Shown one piece after another: positions 52,451-61,252 of a DNA stretch of 64,000 nucleotides. Every line of letters begins with the position of its first letter. Position 1 is the first letter of the stretch. The stretch covers positions 1-64,000 of the forward strand of contig MVRC01000015.1 of the NCBI GenBank assembly GCA_002067865.1, in the 5' to 3' direction. Both the position numbers and the translations under genes were made by a program. The notes below the pieces were generated by a model, which was not told the origin of the DNA, did not search any database, and saw only the letters and a program-made list of their open reading frames with translations. The stretch comes from Methanomassiliicoccales archaeon PtaU1.Bin124 (GTDB lineage Archaea; Thermoplasmatota; Thermoplasmata; Methanomassiliicoccales; UBA472).

Positions 52451-53413
52451 TCATCCCTTGAAATGTTCGTACCCCTTCCTCGGCAGCGGTCTCTCCCCGC
52501 TGCCGTCAAATATGGTAACCGCTCCATCGGTCGTGGCCTCTCCTATGATGGTCATGTCCCTACCCATGATCCCCTTCAGCCTCTCCACCTCGGCCGGGTC
52601 GATGGTGAAGAGCAGCTCGTAATCGCCACCACCGTAGATGGCCAGTTCCCGGTGGTCCATACCCAGTCGTTCGGCCGCTTCCAATACCGACCCATCATAG
52701 GGCAACGTGCCTTCGTCGATCCTGAACCCTACCCCGCTGGCCTTGGCCAATTCATGCACGGACATGGCCAGGCCGTCCGAGGTGTCCATGCACGATGTGA
52801 CCGCCCCGGACGCAGAGAGCATCACGCCCTCCTTGATCCTGGGCATGGGCTGAAGCGCGGCCAACCTGGCCGCCGCATTGAACCTCTTCTGCCCCAGCTC
52901 GGCGAACCCGGCCGAGGCATGGCCGATCGTTCCGATCAATGCCAGTTTGTCCCCTGATCTGGCTCCGCACCTTCTCAGGATGCCGTCCTTGCGCACCAGC
53001 CCCAGAGAGGTTCCGGCGATGACGATCTCCGGCGCCTCCTTCGTATCCCCGCCCAGGTACTCGGAGCTACATCCCTCGCAACAGTCCTTGACGCCCTGGG
53101 CCATGGCCAACAGGTCATCCGCATCGGTCTCCCTGGGCAGGCCATAGGCCATCACCACGCCAAGCGGCTCTGCCCCCATGGCGGCTATGTCGCTCAGGTT
53201 GACCGCGGCGGCCATCCACCCCTTCTGGTAGGCAGACATGCAGGGAGGCATGTGCGTCCGCTGCGCGATGAGGTCGGTGCTCACCACGAGATATCGATCG
53301 CCGATGGGAAGGGCGGCGGCGTCATCGCCCGGTCCGATCCCCGCCGTGCTGCCGATCTTGGCAAGCAGCAGCTCGACCATCTTCTTCTCGCCCAGTTCTC
53401 TCAATCTTGGCAT
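52451..53413 (-). CDS. thiL: Thiamine-monophosphate kinase
   Basis: A 320-residue ThiL that makes thiamine diphosphate from the monophosphate. It has GIGPGDDAAAL, STDLIAQRTH, NLSDIAAMGAEPLG, GGDTKEAP, MDTSDGLA and YGGGDYELLFT, all characteristic. ATG 53413 fits the family start; no ribosome site is visible, so a leaderless mRNA is likely. Its product is the cofactor of the acetolactate synthases in this window. Confidence 0.92.
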   Translation of the reverse strand: MPRLRELGEKKMVELLLAKIGSTAGIGPGDDAAALPIGDRYLVVSTDLIAQRTHMPPCMSAYQKGWMAAAVNLSDIAAMGAEPLGVVMAYGLPRETDADDLLAMAQGVKDCCEGCSSEYLGGDTKEAPEIVIAGTSLGLVRKDGILRRCGARSGDKLALIGTIGHASAGFAELGQKRFNAAARLAALQPMPRIKEGVMLSASGAVTSCMDTSDGLAMSVHELAKASGVGFRIDEGTLPYDGSVLEAAERLGMDHRELAIYGGGDYELLFTIDPAEVERLKGIMGRDMTIIGEATTDGAVTIFDGSGERPLPRKGYEHFKG

Positions 53414-53478
53414 CGCATGGTAATAGGAGGGAGGTTCGGATAAACCCTTCCTTGACACATCCAGCAACGCAGGCAATC

Positions 53479-53487
53479 GTTTAATAG
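53479..53487 (+). promoter_or_regulatory. TATA box of the larA operon
   Basis: GTTTAATAG centres about 27 bases before ATG 53511, predicting transcription at the start codon. It lies in the 97-base divergent region shared with thiL. Confidence 0.5.
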
Positions 53488-53510
53488 GGCCGCTCGTGTT
53501 GAGTCCTTTC

Positions 53511-54755
53511 ATGGTCGACCTGAAGATCCCCTTCGGCAGGGACGACAAGATGAGGCTGAGCATCCCGAACGAGAACTTCCTGGGCGAGCTCAGACCCAAG
53601 GAGGTGCCGGAGCAGGACGAACTTGCGGTCATCAATTCCTCCCTCGACGAACCTCTGGGCGTGGAGAGCCTGGAGAGCTTCCTGGAGGGCGGGAAGGACG
53701 TGGTGTTCATCCTCAACGACGGCACCAGGCCCACTCCGACGGCCAAGGTCCTTCAGGCCATGTCCCATCGTGTCGACCTCTCCAAGTTCCGCTACCTCAT
53801 CGCCACCGGCACCCACCGCGGTCCCAACGAGGAGGAGCTGCATTTCATATTCGGAGGCGTGCTGGACAAGGTGCGGGACCGCATCCACGTGCATGATTCG
53901 AAGAAGGACAACTGCATCCACCTGGGCAGGTCCAAGAACGGCACTGACATGGAAGTGAACGAGATGGCGGTGAACGCAGACCGCCTCGTGATCATCACCA
54001 GCGTCGAGCCGCACTACTTCGCCGGCTATACCGGCGGAAGGAAGTCCTTCCTCCCCGGGGTGGCATCGTACAAGACCATCACCCAGAACCACCGCCTGGC
54101 CATGAGGAAGGAGGCGCATGTGCTGGGACTGGAGGGCAACCCCGTCCACGAGGACATGATCGACGCCCTGCGCTCGGTCCAGGGCAAGAAGATATTCTCC
54201 GTCCAGTTGGTCATGGACCGCCACCAGCATGTTTACAAGGCCGCCTCCGGAGATCTGTTCAAGGCGTTCGACCGGGCCGTGGAATGGGCCAACGAGGTGT
54301 TCGTGGTCGACCTGGAGCAGAAGGCGGACATGGTCATCTCCGTTGCGCCATACCCGATGGATGTGGACCTGTACCAGTCGCAGAAGGCGATCGACAACGC
54401 CAAGTTCGCCGTGAAGCCCGGCGGCGTGGTCCTCCTGGTATCGAAATGCCGCCAGGGGGTGGGCGAGGAGGTCTTCTGCCAGCAGCTATCGGCCTCGAAG
54501 GACCCGCATGTGATCCTGGACAACCTGCAGCGTGAGTACCGTCTGGGTTACCAGAAGGCGGCCAAGGTGGCGGAGATAATGACCTACGCCGACATCTGTG
54601 CGGTCACCTGCCTGGACGAGGACCTCCTGCGCCGGGCGAACATCAAACCGTTCTTCGATGTCCAGTCGGCGGTCGATACGTTCCTTGCGAGGCATCCGGA
54701 CGCAAAGGTAATAGTCATGATGGATGGTAGCGTCACCGTTCCGAGGGTCGTTTGA
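53511..54755 (+). CDS. larA: LarA-family nickel-pincer racemase/epimerase
   Basis: A 414-residue LarA/DUF2088 protein. Lactate racemase uses a nickel-pincer nucleotide bound to Lys184 with His108, His174 and His200. Here the matching residues are His102 (ATGTHRG), His168 and Lys178 (EPHYFAGYTGGRKSF) and His194 (TQNHRL), with the identical spacing of 66, 10 and 16. This is strong support for cofactor binding. The substrate is probably a 2-hydroxy acid, not necessarily lactate. The cofactor synthesis genes larB, larC and larE are not in the window. The next gene overlaps it by one base. Confidence 0.88.
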   Translation: MVDLKIPFGRDDKMRLSIPNENFLGELRPKEVPEQDELAVINSSLDEPLGVESLESFLEGGKDVVFILNDGTRPTPTAKVLQAMSHRVDLSKFRYLIATGTHRGPNEEELHFIFGGVLDKVRDRIHVHDSKKDNCIHLGRSKNGTDMEVNEMAVNADRLVIITSVEPHYFAGYTGGRKSFLPGVASYKTITQNHRLAMRKEAHVLGLEGNPVHEDMIDALRSVQGKKIFSVQLVMDRHQHVYKAASGDLFKAFDRAVEWANEVFVVDLEQKADMVISVAPYPMDVDLYQSQKAIDNAKFAVKPGGVVLLVSKCRQGVGEEVFCQQLSASKDPHVILDNLQREYRLGYQKAAKVAEIMTYADICAVTCLDEDLLRRANIKPFFDVQSAVDTFLARHPDAKVIVMMDGSVTVPRVV

Positions 54756-55858
54756 TGTCCGGTCATATCGAGGCCAAGAACCTCAGCGCCGTGCGCAAGG
54801 AGCTTATGACCTGCACCTACTGCGGGTTCTGCAAGTCCGTCTGCCCAGCCTTCGAGGGCGTCACATGGGACCCCAGCGTGGCCAGGGGCCGGATGGTCCT
54901 TTCATATGGTCTTTTACAGAAGGAGCTTCCCGCCGACCAGTCTGTCGTTGATTACCTCTACCAGTGCACCACCTGCAAGGACTGCGAGCGGCGCTGCCCC
55001 TCGAAGGTCCAGGTGGTCGATGTGGTGGAGAGGGCCAGGAAGGACCTGGTCGCTTCCGGGCACATTCTTCCAAAGCACAGAACGCTGATCGACAACGTGC
55101 TCCAGCACGGCAACCCGTATGGGGAGAGGAAGAGCGTCAGGGAGGCGCTGGGCCAGGAGGACAAGGGGGCCGAGGTCGGCTACTTCGTCGGCTGCACCGC
55201 CGCCTACCGCAATCCCAGCATCGCCAAGGCCACGTTATCGATCCTGGACAAGCTGGGCGTCGATTATGCGGTGGTGGACGAGTCCTGCTGCGCCTCGGTG
55301 CTGCAGAGGGTGGGCTGGAACGAGGACGATGTCAAGGAGATCATGGAGAAGAACGTCGCCGCCATGAAGGACCGCGGCGTGAAGGAGGTGCTGTTCTCCT
55401 GCGCCGGCTGCTACCGCATGTTCAAGGAGGAGTACCCCCGCTTCGTGGACGTGCCGTTCAAGGCACGCCATATCTCCGAGTTCCTGGCCGAGAGGGACCT
55501 GAAGCTTGCCAAGGCCGAGGGGACGATCACCTATCACGACCCTTGCCACCTGGGCCGCCATTCTCATGTTTACGACGCACCGCGCCAGGTGATCAAGAGG
55601 ATCCCCGGCATCAAGTTCCAGGAGATGCCCCGGTCTGGCGAGACGTCCCGCTGCTGCGGCGGCGGGGGCGGCGTCCGTTCCGCGTTCCCCGAGCTTTCCA
55701 GTAACATCGCCGCCAAGCGTGTGGACGAGGCGGCGTTCGCTGACATGCTGGTGACCGCCTGTCCCTTCTGCGTCAACAATCTGCGCAACGGGCAGGAGAA
55801 TGGAAGGTCCAAGACAAAGGTCATGGACCTGGTAGAGCTGGTGGAGCCGCTCCTCTGA
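54755..55858 (+). CDS. Iron-sulfur protein with two CCG domains (HdrD/GlcF/LutA-like)
   Basis: A 367-residue protein. Two 4Fe-4S sites (CTYCGFCKSVCP at about 21-32 and CTTCKDCERRCP at about 71-82) are followed by two CCG domains: VGCTAA...ESCCASV...CAGC and DPCHLGR...SRCCGGGGGV...CPFC. Such subunits pass electrons from a flavoprotein oxidising lactate, glycolate or glycerol phosphate to quinones, or reduce heterodisulfide. ATG 54755 overlaps the larA stop (TGATG). Partnership with LarA suggests hydroxy-acid metabolism, but no flavin dehydrogenase is nearby. Confidence 0.87.
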   Translation: MSGHIEAKNLSAVRKELMTCTYCGFCKSVCPAFEGVTWDPSVARGRMVLSYGLLQKELPADQSVVDYLYQCTTCKDCERRCPSKVQVVDVVERARKDLVASGHILPKHRTLIDNVLQHGNPYGERKSVREALGQEDKGAEVGYFVGCTAAYRNPSIAKATLSILDKLGVDYAVVDESCCASVLQRVGWNEDDVKEIMEKNVAAMKDRGVKEVLFSCAGCYRMFKEEYPRFVDVPFKARHISEFLAERDLKLAKAEGTITYHDPCHLGRHSHVYDAPRQVIKRIPGIKFQEMPRSGETSRCCGGGGGVRSAFPELSSNIAAKRVDEAAFADMLVTACPFCVNNLRNGQENGRSKTKVMDLVELVEPLL

Positions 55859-55864
55859 GGGACC

Positions 55865-57040
55865 ATGGCCCGCGTTCGCCATTATTTCTCATACGACGAG
55901 GCGCTGGCGGAGTGGCGCCGCTTCGGGCTGCCGGAGACGTTCATCGACCGCCGCAAGCTCATGGGCAGCATCATCGTCATCGAGGACGACATCGATCTGG
56001 AAAGGGCAGAGGCGATGGTCCAAGCGGTCAAGAGGAACGGCGGGGAGGCGCACATCTGCCGCCGGACCAAGAGGCCGAAGGTGGTGGCCGTCGGTGCACC
56101 AGGCATCTATGAACAGATGGCCATGGGCTCCGGGGCCGACATGGACCTTTTGAGCGGGCTGCTGGACGCCATCCGCAACTATCATTCGGAGTTCACTCTT
56201 TCCGTGCCATACGGGCGGAAGGAGATGCGATTCGACCGTCCCCTGGTGATGGGCATCCTCAATCTCACTCCAGATTCTTTCTCGGACGGCGGCCAATATT
56301 TCGACACGGACCAGGCCGTGGCCCATGCCAAGTTCATGGTGGCCAATGGGGCTGACATCATCGACATCGGGGCGGAATCGACCAGGCCCGGCTCGAACGA
56401 GGTCGATCCGGAGATCGAGCTGGAACGGTTGCTGCCTGTTCTGAAGGAACTGGTACCCTTCATCAAGGTGCCGATCTCGGTCGACACCAGGCATGCATCG
56501 GTCGCCAAGGAGGCGCTTGCTTCAGGGGCGTCGATCATCAACGATATCTCGGGCCTCAGGGACGATCTCATGCTGAAGTTGCTGGCCGATGCCCGCGTGC
56601 CGGTGGTGGCGATGCATATGAGGGGCGAACCGAGGTCGATGCAGCAGGACGTCCGCTATGAGGACCTGGTCGGGGACATCTACACCGAGCTGTCTCACAT
56701 CATCTCCCGGGCCAAGGCCGCGGGCATCAAGGAAGAGAAGATCATACTCGACCCCGGCCTGGGGTTCGGCAAGGAGGCCGAGCAGAACCTGGAGCTGCTG
56801 CGCAGGCTGAAGGAGTTCCGCTGCCTCGGTCGTCCTCTATTGATCGGCGCGTCCCGCAAGCGTTTCATCGGCCACGTCACCGGGGGAGATCCGAAGGACC
56901 GCCTGGAAGGTTCACTGGCCGCTGCCATGATCGCCGTACAGAACGGGGCCAGCATCGTGCGTGTTCATGATGTTCCCGAGACGGTCAAAGTGCTGAAGCT
57001 GTGGAAGGCCGTTCAGACGGTGAACGTGAGGCCGTACTAG
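55865..57040 (+). CDS. folP: Dihydropteroate synthase with N-terminal extension
   Basis: A protein of 391 residues. Residues 120-391 are a normal dihydropteroate synthase: MGILNLTPDSFSDGG, IDIGAESTRPGS, SVDTRH, MHMRGEPRSMQ and LDPGLGFGKEAEQN. It condenses aminobenzoate with a pterin diphosphate. The first 120 residues are a separate domain (DIDLERAEAMVQAVKRNGGEAHICRR) not seen in bacterial enzymes. Many methanogens use methanopterin instead of folate, so its product here is uncertain. It begins 6 bases after the iron-sulfur gene. Confidence 0.85.
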   Translation: MARVRHYFSYDEALAEWRRFGLPETFIDRRKLMGSIIVIEDDIDLERAEAMVQAVKRNGGEAHICRRTKRPKVVAVGAPGIYEQMAMGSGADMDLLSGLLDAIRNYHSEFTLSVPYGRKEMRFDRPLVMGILNLTPDSFSDGGQYFDTDQAVAHAKFMVANGADIIDIGAESTRPGSNEVDPEIELERLLPVLKELVPFIKVPISVDTRHASVAKEALASGASIINDISGLRDDLMLKLLADARVPVVAMHMRGEPRSMQQDVRYEDLVGDIYTELSHIISRAKAAGIKEEKIILDPGLGFGKEAEQNLELLRRLKEFRCLGRPLLIGASRKRFIGHVTGGDPKDRLEGSLAAAMIAVQNGASIVRVHDVPETVKVLKLWKAVQTVNVRPY

Positions 57041-57228
57041 CGGACCAGATATCTGGCCGCCAAGAGCGCCACCAGCAGGATCACGACCACGGCGATGAAG
57101 AGATAGTTCTTGTTCTTCTCCCTTCGGACCTCATCGTTGTATCTGTCCCGGCACAGCTCGGAGCAGAACTCCTCTCCCTTTTCGACCGGGTCATCGCAGG
57201 TCTTGCAGTGGTCGTGGTCAGGGAGCAT
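57037..57228 (-). CDS. DUF2116-type zinc-ribbon membrane protein
   Basis: A 63-residue protein with an N-terminal zinc ribbon (DHCKTCDDP and EFCSELCRDRY) and a C-terminal membrane helix (NYLFIAVVVILLVALLAARYLVR). This is the DUF2116 layout, of unknown function. ATG 57228 is used; a GTG at 57246 overlapping the bioY stop would add six residues. It overlaps the folP end by 4 bases. Confidence 0.7.
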   Translation of the reverse strand: MLPDHDHCKTCDDPVEKGEEFCSELCRDRYNDEVRREKNKNYLFIAVVVILLVALLAARYLVR

Positions 57229-57242
57229 CTCTGCCAAGTCCG

Positions 57243-57830
57243 TCACTCCCTTGCCGGTACAAGGACCGAGCACAGTCCCGCTGCCATGGCGATCTTAAGG
57301 CCATCGACGACCACGAATGGCACAGCGCCGATCATGATCGCATGCACCAGGTCCATGTGGAGCACCAAGGCCATCTGGATCACTCCGCAGGCGTAGATGA
57401 TGCCCACCGCGGCGCACATGGCCAGTGACAGGCGGCCCACGCTCCAGGACGACCTCCTCTCCACCAGCTCGCCCAGGAACAATGCCGCCAGGACGAACCC
57501 GATCAGGTAGCCGCCGGTGACACTGAGCAGCGCCGCCGTTCCGACCATGCCGCTGAACCATCCCAGCCCGGCCCCCATGCCGACGTACATGACCTGGCTG
57601 ACCGCACCGAAGCGGCCCAGACAGACCGCTGCCACCAGCACCACCAATACCTGCCCGGTGAACGGCACAGGGGAGAAGGGCATGACCAGACGCATCTGGG
57701 CCGCCAGGGCCATCAGGACGGCGAAGAAGAATGCCGCCAGCGTCTTAATGGGCCAGGAGGTCTCGTTCCTCCACCGGAACAAGGTGCCCGAGGCCACCCC
57801 TCTCATCTCGCGGTATGCGGGTAGGTACAT
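57243..57830 (-). CDS. bioY: BioY biotin ECF transporter S component
   Basis: A 195-residue integral membrane protein with about six helices. LRVP-type start region AAQMRLVMPFSPVPFTGQVLVVLVAA and the later YVGMGAGLGWFSG and GGYLIGFVLAA are the BioY signature. It binds biotin and works alone or with a shared ECF energising module, which is not here. TATA AAATTTTATC near 57855-57864 suggests an almost leaderless mRNA. Confidence 0.9.
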   Translation of the reverse strand: MYLPAYREMRGVASGTLFRWRNETSWPIKTLAAFFFAVLMALAAQMRLVMPFSPVPFTGQVLVVLVAAVCLGRFGAVSQVMYVGMGAGLGWFSGMVGTAALLSVTGGYLIGFVLAALFLGELVERRSSWSVGRLSLAMCAAVGIIYACGVIQMALVLHMDLVHAIMIGAVPFVVVDGLKIAMAAGLCSVLVPARE

Positions 57831-57965
57831 GAGGCTATGAAAACGGGGCGGGCTTGATAAAATTTGTCATGCCATCATGTGCATGGTGGGACGGTCCATC
57901 ACAAGAGTTATAACCCGTCATGGCGTCGGGCGGTACACCCGTCAGAGCACAAGGTGAGCATCGAA

Positions 57966-58406
57966 ATGAAGGTGAAGGTCCGCCCCGACCGGTGCATTGG
58001 CTGCAAATCCTGCGAGATAGCATGTGCGATGAGCCATTCGTCCGGGTCGCCATTGGGCATCGCCCCGCGGATCAGGGTGAAGCACGGGCAGGTGGTCAGG
58101 GGCCAGAGGGAGCCGAGCAAGCCTTATGTCGTCACCTGCCGGCATTGCGCCAAGCCCAAGTGCGTGGAGGCCTGCATCTCCAACGCCATCTACCAGGACG
58201 CCGACGGCCGGGTGCTCTATGACAGGGACAGATGCGTGGGCTGCTGGATGTGCATCATGGTCTGCCCGTTCGGAGCCATACACAGAGACCTGAGGGCCAA
58301 GAAGGTGGCGAAATGCGACCTCTGCGACGGCCGGGAGACCCCGGCGTGCGTCCAGGCCTGCAAGGTCGACGCCTTGGAGATCGACAATTCCCGGAGGGAG
58401 CAGTGA
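57966..58406 (+). CDS. CooF-like four-cluster ferredoxin
   Basis: A 146-residue ferredoxin of the CooF/HycB type with four Cys clusters: CIGCKSCEIAC, CRHCAKPKCVEAC, CVGCWMCIMVCP and CDLCDGRETPACVQAC. Such proteins carry electrons between a metalloenzyme, e.g. CO dehydrogenase, and an oxidoreductase. ATG 57966 has AGGTGA 9 bases upstream. Its stop overlaps the next start by one base (TGATG), so it works with that flavoprotein. Confidence 0.9.
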   Translation: MKVKVRPDRCIGCKSCEIACAMSHSSGSPLGIAPRIRVKHGQVVRGQREPSKPYVVTCRHCAKPKCVEACISNAIYQDADGRVLYDRDRCVGCWMCIMVCPFGAIHRDLRAKKVAKCDLCDGRETPACVQACKVDALEIDNSRREQ

Positions 58407-59665
58407 TGCGTTCCTTCCGTTACATCATCATCGGCAACAGTGCCGCCGGCATCGCCGCCTATGAAGGCATCAGGCAGAAGGACAGGGCCGGCAGCGTGGC
58501 CATGATATCCGACGAGACGGCCCCGATCTACTCACGTTCTCTCATCTCTTACTTCCTGGCCGGCCAGATCGACGAGGAGGGGATGCTCTTCCGGCCGCGC
58601 AGCTTCTATGGCAGGGAGGGCATCGAGGCGCTCCTCGGTCGGAAGGTCGTCAAGGTCGACCCAAAGGCCCACCAGGTGATGCTCGAGGATGGAGAGGTGT
58701 TCGGTTACGAGAAGCTCCTGATCGGCACCGGGTCGGCCGCGGTCCATCCGGACATTCCCGGCGGGGGCCTCAATGGGTGCTTCGTCTTCCGCAGTTATGA
58801 GGATGCCAAGGCCATCAAGGCCTATCTACCCAAGGTCAAGGAAGCGGTGGTCCTGGGCGGAGGACCGGTAGGCATCAAGGCGGCGGAGGCATTGAGCTCA
58901 CGTAAGATCCGAGTCACATTGATCGTCAGTTCCGGCAACCTGCTGTCGCAGATATTGGACGGCACCACCGCCTCGGTCATCCAGAAGATGCTGGAGGACC
59001 ACAACGTCAAGGTGATCACCCGGTGCGACGTAGGACAGGTGCTGGGGGAGTCGTCCGTCACTGGAACGAAGCTGGCCGATGGAAGGGTCATTCCCTGCCA
59101 GATGGTCGTGTTCTGCAAGGGGGTCCAGGCGAACACCGGTCTGGCCGTCGAGGCAGGCATCTCGGTGCGCAAGGGCATCGTGGTCGACGATCACATGCGG
59201 TCCAGCATTCCGGACATCTATGCGGCAGGTGATGTGGCCGAGGTCAAGGACATCCTTACCGGCCAAAGGACCATCCATGCGCTCTGGCCCAATGCCATGC
59301 AGCAAGGGTATGTGGCAGGGATGAACATGGCCGGAGGGGACCGGTCCTATGACGGCGGTTTCGGCATGAACGCCATCAACATCTTCGGCACGCCGATCAT
59401 CGCCATGGGCCTGCTGCGACCGGAGGTCAGGGGCGGAGCGGAGGTGCTGACAGCCAAGGGCAATGGCTGGTACCGCAGCCTGGTGGTCAGGGACGACCGA
59501 CTGATCGGCGCGTTCCTGGTGGGGGAGATCGACAGCGCCGGGGTGCTGAACCACATGATCACGCACAAGATAGGCATCCATGGGCTGGAGGAAGCCGCTT
59601 TGAGACCGGATTTCAGCCCGGCGCGACTGGCCGAGGCAGGCATCGAGATCGACATCGGCGAATGA
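58406..59665 (+). CDS. FAD-dependent NAD(P)H oxidoreductase (NROR/FNOR type)
   Basis: A 419-residue two-dinucleotide-binding-domain flavoprotein. The FAD motif YIIIGNSAAGIAAYEGI opens the protein, AVVLGGGPVGIKAAEAL binds NAD(P), and the second FAD motif is DIYAAGDVAEV. No redox Cys is seen in the usual Nox position. Next to a CooF-like ferredoxin it should move electrons between that ferredoxin and NAD(P)H, as in clostridial CooF-FNOR pairs. CO dehydrogenase is not in the window. Confidence 0.88.
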   Translation: MRSFRYIIIGNSAAGIAAYEGIRQKDRAGSVAMISDETAPIYSRSLISYFLAGQIDEEGMLFRPRSFYGREGIEALLGRKVVKVDPKAHQVMLEDGEVFGYEKLLIGTGSAAVHPDIPGGGLNGCFVFRSYEDAKAIKAYLPKVKEAVVLGGGPVGIKAAEALSSRKIRVTLIVSSGNLLSQILDGTTASVIQKMLEDHNVKVITRCDVGQVLGESSVTGTKLADGRVIPCQMVVFCKGVQANTGLAVEAGISVRKGIVVDDHMRSSIPDIYAAGDVAEVKDILTGQRTIHALWPNAMQQGYVAGMNMAGGDRSYDGGFGMNAINIFGTPIIAMGLLRPEVRGGAEVLTAKGNGWYRSLVVRDDRLIGAFLVGEIDSAGVLNHMITHKIGIHGLEEAALRPDFSPARLAEAGIEIDIGE

Positions 59666-59708
59666 GCCCTTCGCAACGCTTATTTCACACCTCGGCGATG
59701 CCGCGTTC

Positions 59709-60104
59709 ATGTTGGAATGGAAGGTGTTGGGCAAGAAGACGCTGCCCGTAGGCATCCAGGACACTTGGGAATCGCAACTGGAAGCCTTGGCGAAGAAGAG
59801 AGAGGACAGCGCCAAGTTCCTGAAGATGATGGGTAAGGCGGACATCGCCTACAAGTTCGACACCATCAGGGAGCTGCACATCTTCCAGGTGACCCTGCCC
59901 TCGAAGACGAGCATGGCCGACCTGGAGTACTTCCGTGACTACATCCAGACTCTGAGGAAGTCCGCCCGTGCCGTCATGGTCTCGCTGGAAGGGAAGGAGC
60001 AGAAGAGCACCGTGGTCATCTCAGCGGACGAGGACGTCAACGAGTATCAGGTGAGGCGGGAGACCCACGAGGTCCATCCCATGGACCGGTCGCACTCCCA
60101 CTAA
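59709..60104 (+). CDS. Unknown small protein
   Basis: A 131-residue protein I do not recognise. The middle has VTLPSKTSMADLEYFRDYIQTLRKS and an alternating beta-like stretch (RAVMVSLEGKEQKSTVVISADED). The C-terminus ends in a His-rich tail (THEVHPMDRSHSH). It lies after the flavoprotein gene with a 43-base gap and could be part of the same unit. Confidence 0.6.
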   Translation: MLEWKVLGKKTLPVGIQDTWESQLEALAKKREDSAKFLKMMGKADIAYKFDTIRELHIFQVTLPSKTSMADLEYFRDYIQTLRKSARAVMVSLEGKEQKSTVVISADEDVNEYQVRRETHEVHPMDRSHSH

Positions 60105-60120
60105 GAATTTTTTAAAATGT

Positions 60121-61242
60121 TTAGGACGAGGCGCCGGCCGCCTCGATCATCTTTTCCAGTTTTTCCAACTTGACGGACGCATCGCCGGTCTGCTGCTGCG
60201 CCACCCACTGCACCAGCTTCCTGAGGGCCTTGCCCGAGTCGATCATCTGCTGGGCCTTATGGTATCCTTCCAACAGGTCCGTGGCCTTGCCGGTGATGTA
60301 AAGGATCGGTGCTGTGTTGAGGCAGACGATGTCCCTGCGGGAGCCCTTGTCCTCCCCGCTGAGGATGCGCAGCTGCTCCCTGGCCTCATGTTCCCGGTCC
60401 AGCTTACAGAGGATGACCTGTTCCTTGGCCGGTTTGATGCCCAGGTCCCTGAAGTCCATGGTGTACTCTACGATCGAACCGTCCTTCATGAGCTCCGCCA
60501 CGAAGGTCGGGCCCAGTGTCGATATCTCGTCCAGACCCCTCTTCTGGTCGGCATCCATGCCGTGCATGACGAACGCCCTCTGGTAGCCGATCTCCTTCAT
60601 GGTCTTCGTGACCGGCAATACCATTTCCTTCGAGTAGATGCCCCTGACGCCATATGTCGGGAGAGCGGGGTTGGCCAGAGAGCCGGCCATGTTGAGCACC
60701 GTGCCGAAACGGATCTGGGAGAGGATGCGTCCCAGCGCCTGGGGATGCACCTTTCCGCTCATACCGTTGAACATGCCGATGCCGGCGCTCTCGATGCTCC
60801 TCTTGACCACGGAGACATCGCATTCCACGTCCACGCCCAACGCCTCCACGATGTCGACCGTGCCGCACTTGGATGTGATGGCCCTCGCTCCGTGCTTGGC
60901 CATGTTGATCCCGGCCGCAGCGGCCACGATTGAGGCGGAGGTGGAGATGTTGAAGGTCTTGATGGTGTCCATGCCGGTACCGCAGTTGTCCACCAGCGGT
61001 CCGTTCACTTCCGGCCTGACCTTGTTGGTGTCGATATCGTAGATCGCCTCCCAGCTTCCTGCCAGTTCTTCCGGCGTGGCTCCCTTGGCGGTCAGCGCTG
61101 CCAGGAACGCCCCCTGTTGCAGATCTGGCTGCTGGTTCAGCAATATCTCGCGGAAAAGGTCCCTGGCCTCTGCCCGGGTTATGTCCATTCCTTTCACCAG
61201 CGCGTCCACCTTGCTTCCGAAATATTTCAGCTTCTCCTCCAT
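60121..61242 (-). CDS. TrpD-family (anthranilate phosphoribosyltransferase-like) protein
   Basis: A 373-residue protein of the TrpD family. It has VDNCGTGMDTIKTFNIST, the place of GTGGD in TrpD, then KHGARAITSKCGTVDIVEALG and GLDEISTLGPT. TrpD transfers a phosphoribosyl group from PRPP to anthranilate. No other trp gene is near and the first loop has Met for Gly, so another amine acceptor is possible. ATG 61242 has GAGGTG 6 bases upstream and is 10 bases after the alcohol dehydrogenase gene; the two form an operon. Confidence 0.75.
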   Translation of the reverse strand: MEEKLKYFGSKVDALVKGMDITRAEARDLFREILLNQQPDLQQGAFLAALTAKGATPEELAGSWEAIYDIDTNKVRPEVNGPLVDNCGTGMDTIKTFNISTSASIVAAAAGINMAKHGARAITSKCGTVDIVEALGVDVECDVSVVKRSIESAGIGMFNGMSGKVHPQALGRILSQIRFGTVLNMAGSLANPALPTYGVRGIYSKEMVLPVTKTMKEIGYQRAFVMHGMDADQKRGLDEISTLGPTFVAELMKDGSIVEYTMDFRDLGIKPAKEQVILCKLDREHEAREQLRILSGEDKGSRRDIVCLNTAPILYITGKATDLLEGYHKAQQMIDSGKALRKLVQWVAQQQTGDASVKLEKLEKMIEAAGASS

Positions 61243-61252
61243 TTTGCACACC

